The notes under the pieces: model-generated
The model's database searches: none
What the model was told of the DNA's origin: nothing
Seen by the model: the letters and a program-made list of their open reading frames with translations, nothing else
NCBI GenBank assembly: GCA_963693365.1
Contig: CAVNZM010000005.1
Span: 11,284,001 to 11,348,000, forward strand
Direction: 5' to 3'
Length of the DNA: 64,000 nucleotides
Source of the DNA: Amoebidium appalachense
Taxonomy: Eukaryota; Ichthyosporea
In this document: positions 60,942 to 64,000 of the stretch, one piece after another
Position numbering within the stretch: the first letter of the stretch is position 1
How the letters are laid out: every line of letters begins with the position of its first letter
Made by a program: the position numbers and the translations under genes

Positions 60942-63018
60942 TTTCTCCCCCGTACCAGCACACACACACACGTACATGCGTGTGCGCACATTGTGGGCAC
61001 ACCTGAACTCTGTGTGGTGGGTAGGAGGGCTAACGGAGGAAAGCCGGTGACGTTTCGGATTGGAGAAGGAGATATCATTGCTGGTAGGTGGTGGTTGGGC
61101 TGTGTGGTTGGTTTTCTGGGTGTGTGTGAAGGGTTTGCTTGTGTGAAAAAGGGTGGAGATGGTAAGGATGTTGGTTTTCTGGGTGTGTGTGAAGGGTTTG
61201 CTTGTGTGAAAAAGGGTGGAGATGGTAAGGATGTTGGTTTTCTGGGTGTGTGTGAAGGGTTTGCTTGTGTGAAAAAGGGTGGAGATGGTAAGGATGTTGG
61301 TTTTCTGGGTGTGTGTGAAGGGTTTGCTTGTGTGAAAAAGGGTGGAGATGGTAAGGATGTTGGTTTTCTGGGTGTGTGAAGGGTTTGCTTGTGTGAAAAA
61401 GGGTGGAGATGGTAAGGATGTTGGTTTTCTGGGTGTGTGTGAAGGGTTTGCTTGTGTGAAAAAGGGTGGAGATGGTAAGGATGTTGGTTTTCTGGGTGTG
61501 TGTGAAGGGTTTGCTTGTGTGAAAAAGGGTGGAGATGGTAAGGATGTTGGTTTTCTGGGTGTGTGAAGGGTTTGCTTGTGTGAAAAAGGGTGGAGATGGT
61601 AAGGATGTTGGTTTTCTGGGTGTGTGTGAAGGGTTTGCTTGTGTGAAAAAGGGTGGAGATGGTAAGGATGTTGGTTTTCTGGGTGTGTGTGAAGGGTTTG
61701 CTTGTGTGAAAAAGGGTGGAGATGGTAAGGATGTTGGTTTTCTGGGTGTGTGTGAAGGGTTTGCTTGTGTGAAAAAGGGTGGAGATGGTAAGGATGTTGG
61801 TTTTCTGGGTGTGTGTGAAGGGTTTGCTTGTGTGAAAAAGGGTGGAGATGGTAAGGATGTTGGTTTTCTGGGTGTGTGTGAAGGGTTTGCTTGTGTGAAA
61901 AAGGGTGGAGATGGTAAGGATGTTGGTTTTCTGGGTGTGTGTGAAGGGTTTGCTTGTGTGAAAAAGGGTGGAGATGGTAAGGATGTTGGTTTTCTGGGTG
62001 TGTGTGAAGGGTTTGCTTGTGTGAAAAAGGGTGGAGATGGTAAGGATGTTGGTTTTCTGGGTGTGTGTGAAGGGTTTGCTTGTGTGAAAAAGGGTGGAGA
62101 TGGTAAGGATGTTGGTTTTCTGGGTGTGTGTGAAGGGTTTGCTTGTGTGAAAAAGGGTGGAGATGGTAAGGATGTTGGTTTTCTGGGTGTGTGTGAAGGG
62201 TTTGCTTGTGTGAAAAAGGGTGGAGATGGTAAGGATGTTGGTTTTCTGGGTGTGTGTGAAGGGTTTGCTTGTGTGAAAAAGGGTGGAGATGGTAAGGATG
62301 TTGGTTTTCTGGGTGTGTGTGAAGGGTTTGCTTGTGTGAAAAAGGGTGGAGATGGTAAGGATGTTGGTTTTCTGGGTGTGTGTGAAGGGTTTGCTTGTGT
62401 GAAAAAGGGTGGAGATGGTAAGGATGTTGGTTTTCTGGGTGTGTGAAGGGTTTGCTTGTGTGAAAAAGGGTGGAGATGGTAAGGATGTTGGTTTTCTGGG
62501 TGTGTGTGAAGGGTTTGCTTGTGTGAAAAAGGGTGGAGATGGTAAGGATGTTGGTTTTCTGGGTGTGTGTGAAGGGTTTGCTTGTGTGAAAAAGGGTGGA
62601 GATGGTAAGGATGTTGGTTTTCTGGGTGTGTGTGAAGGGTTTGCTTGTGTGAAAAAGGGTGGAGATGGTAAGGATGTTGGTTTTCTGGGTGTGTGTGAAG
62701 GGTTTGCTTGTGTGAAAAAGGGTGGAGATGGTAAGGATGTTGGTTTTCTGGGTGTGTGTGAAGGGTTTGCTTGTGTGAAAAAGGGTGGAGATGGTAAGGA
62801 TGTTGGTTTTCTGGGTGTGTGTGAAGGGTTTGCTTGTGTGAAAAAGGGTGGAGATGGTAAGGATGTTGGTTTTCTGGGTGTGTGTGAAGGGTTTGCTTGT
62901 GTGAAAAAGGGTGGAGATGGTAAGGATGGGTGGTGGTTGGGTAGGTGGGGAGGAGGGGATGGGGGGGGGGGGGGGGGAGAGATAGAGGGCGGGAGAGAGC
63001 GTTGGGATGGGGGTGGGG

Positions 63019-63060
<42 letters not shown>

Positions 63061-63383
63061 GGAGAGAAGGAAGAGAGGGAGGGACAGGGGCAAGGCGAGG
63101 GGGGGAGGGGGGAGAGCGAGAGGGAGGGGGTGAAGGGGGAGGGAGGGAGGGGCAGAGAGACACAGGGAGAAGGAGACAGAGATTTTTGTGTGTGCATGGG
63201 TGGGACAGGATTCTTGGGCTTTTTTTTTTTTTGCATTACTCATGCCCCCCTTATCCCCTCCCCGCCCCCCTCCCCCCCCCCCCCTCATTCCCTGTTTTCT
63301 ATTTGATACCTGTTTCTCCCTCACTTGTGTCTCCCCTTTCTTTTTTGGTTCTTTCTTGATATGTTAGGCGTTAGGCACATGGG

Positions 63384-63419
<36 letters not shown>

Positions 63420-64000
63420 GAAGGTGCAGGGGGCAGGAGAAGGGGGAGGGGAGGGGGAGGGGGAGGGGGGCTGGGAGGTGGGAAGGACAGAGGTAGATCG
63501 GGACTGCGGGGGGGGGGGGGGGGGGGGGGGGAGGGAGGGAGGATTGTCTATCGATTTTGGGCCCATGCGTTTCCATCTTGTTTCCGCCTCTTTGTGTTAT
63601 ACACTGCATTTCGGTGTTTCCTGGTGTCCCCCCATCTACAGCTTCCCCCCCGTCCCCTCACACCTCACACCAGGTGTTTCCATCTGATGTTGGGTGTGTT
63701 GTCTTCAGTCGATTGCTCAAGGGTTTTGTTTTATATCTCTAGTTTGTTTCCTTTTTCTTTGTGTGTCTGTGTGTGTGTGTGTGTGTGTGTGGGGTGGGGG
63801 GGGGGGGGGGGGGGGGGGAGGGGGGAGATTCTTTGTGTTTGTGTGTGGGGGGGAGGGGGAGGCGAGGGGGGAGGGGGATTCTTTGTGTGTGGGGGGGGGG
63901 GGGGGGGGGGGGGGAGGGGAGAGGGTCTGTGTTGTGCCCCCTTCTGTCCCCAAACACACACACACACATAGTCTACTTTGTCTACTTGCACGACATCTCT
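58668..64000 (+). CDS. FKBP-type prolyl isomerase, 5' part (runs off the window)
   Basis: Three coding exons are visible: 58668-58796 (43 codons from ATG), 59769-59875 and 61025-61083, all in phase. Exon 1 is acidic and ends GWADLLGSGKLKKK, the same lead-in (W-x-D-hL-G-x-G-x-hxKK) that precedes the catalytic domain of FKBP8-like proteins. Exons 2-3 begin the FKBP_C domain: VLKKGTG, ALIHYRA, DTTRANGGKPVTFRIGEGDI. The VTFRIGEGDI strand and turn is a hallmark of the family. The rest of the domain and any TPR region must lie past 61083; I saw no further exon before 64000. The exon 1 donor is GC (AAG|GCGAGT). FKBPs turn X-Pro bonds; FKBP8 types assist Hsp90 clients at membranes. The FKBP call is strong; the FKBP8 subtype is tentative. 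Confidence 0.85.
60574..60735 (+). repeat. C-tailed element, tail module copy
   Basis: Starts CTGAGGATGGGCTCTGCTTA after a C-run and GGGTCCTCC, ends TGTTCCGCATTCAAACCCC plus C-run. Nearly identical to the tail of the copy at 7686-7988. Located in FKBP intron 2. Confidence 0.8.
61110..62928 (+). repeat. 63-bp minisatellite, 29 units
   Basis: Unit starts GGTTTTCTGGGTGTGTGTGA. Twenty-six units are 63 bp and three (units 5, 8 and 22) are 61 bp, lacking one TG of the GTGTGTGT stretch. I saw no other difference between units. The array starts 26 bp after the donor of FKBP exon 3 and lies in that intron. Because 63 is a multiple of three and the unit has no stop in several frames, it creates very long spurious frames on both strands. 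Confidence 0.97.

Noticed and set aside
61110-62928. CRISPR-like array
   Set aside because: No unique spacers between repeats; it is a simple tandem minisatellite in a eukaryotic intron.
60869-63236. Very long minus-strand open frames (over 700 codons) with a 21-residue repeat in several frames
   Set aside because: They are created by the stop-free 63-bp minisatellite in an FKBP intron; several frames on both strands are open at once, which is a property of the repeat and not of a gene.
61529-63359. Plus-strand frames of about 300 codons reading a VGFLGVCEGFACVKKG repeat
   Set aside because: Same minisatellite; the frame shifts at each 61-bp unit and there is no start or family signal.

Overview
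This window comes from a nuclear genome of a eukaryote, most likely a unicellular alga or other protist. The genes are rich in spliceosomal introns, some with GC-AG borders, and encode eukaryote-specific proteins: an anamorsin (CIAPIN1/DRE2), a PDCD2-type MYND protein, an Argonaute and an FKBP immunophilin. Introns and spacers are packed with simple repeats: pure C or G runs up to 75 nt, composite C(n)A(n) runs, and long (CA)n, (CT)n and (TA)n arrays. One small gene joins two domains usually seen in bacteria and algae (DUF2256 and DUF3253). I cannot name the species. Exon models were built by hand from splice signals, reading phase and family similarity. A hand model must survive many homopolymers, so single-base errors are possible.

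Layout. 1-3692: a minus-strand DUF2256/DUF3253 gene (1080-2021), then a spacer with a palindrome and a cluster of TGACGTCA-like sites. 3693-11579 (+): CIAPIN1 in 11 exons. 12339-25193 (+): a phase-consistent 14-exon model of about 511 residues whose family I do not recognise. 25919-28163 (-): PDCD2 in two exons. 29078-39816 (-): Argonaute in 14 exons, about 863 residues, with all slicer and guide 5'-end residues present but one surplus base in exon 1. 40.9-41.5 kb: an array of CCAAT-like boxes. 41593-about 42830 (-) and 53808-54294 (+): two nearly identical, oppositely oriented copies of the end of an unknown mobile element. 47498-50530 (+): a single-exon gene for a 1010-residue disordered protein with spaced Trp-Gly motifs and a SUMO-interacting motif. 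53045-53236 (-): a lone exon-like frame. 58668 to beyond the right edge (+): an FKBP-type prolyl isomerase whose third visible intron holds 29 copies of a 63-bp minisatellite.

Repeats. A dispersed element with tRNA-like A and B boxes and a C-run at its end recurs at about nine places. About sixteen of some 38 modelled introns have a C-run starting within 20 nt of the 5' splice site. About ten acceptors lie in, or end, CA-repeat sequence. Splice sites and simple repeats are therefore physically tied together in these genes.

Functional links. CIAPIN1 (cytosolic Fe-S assembly), PDCD2 (ribosomal protein chaperone) and FKBP are housekeeping genes with no obvious shared pathway. The one suggestive pair is Argonaute and the Trp-Gly-rich protein 8 kb away, which could be an Argonaute partner of the GW182/WG-platform kind. 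This is inference and is offered as the main lead.
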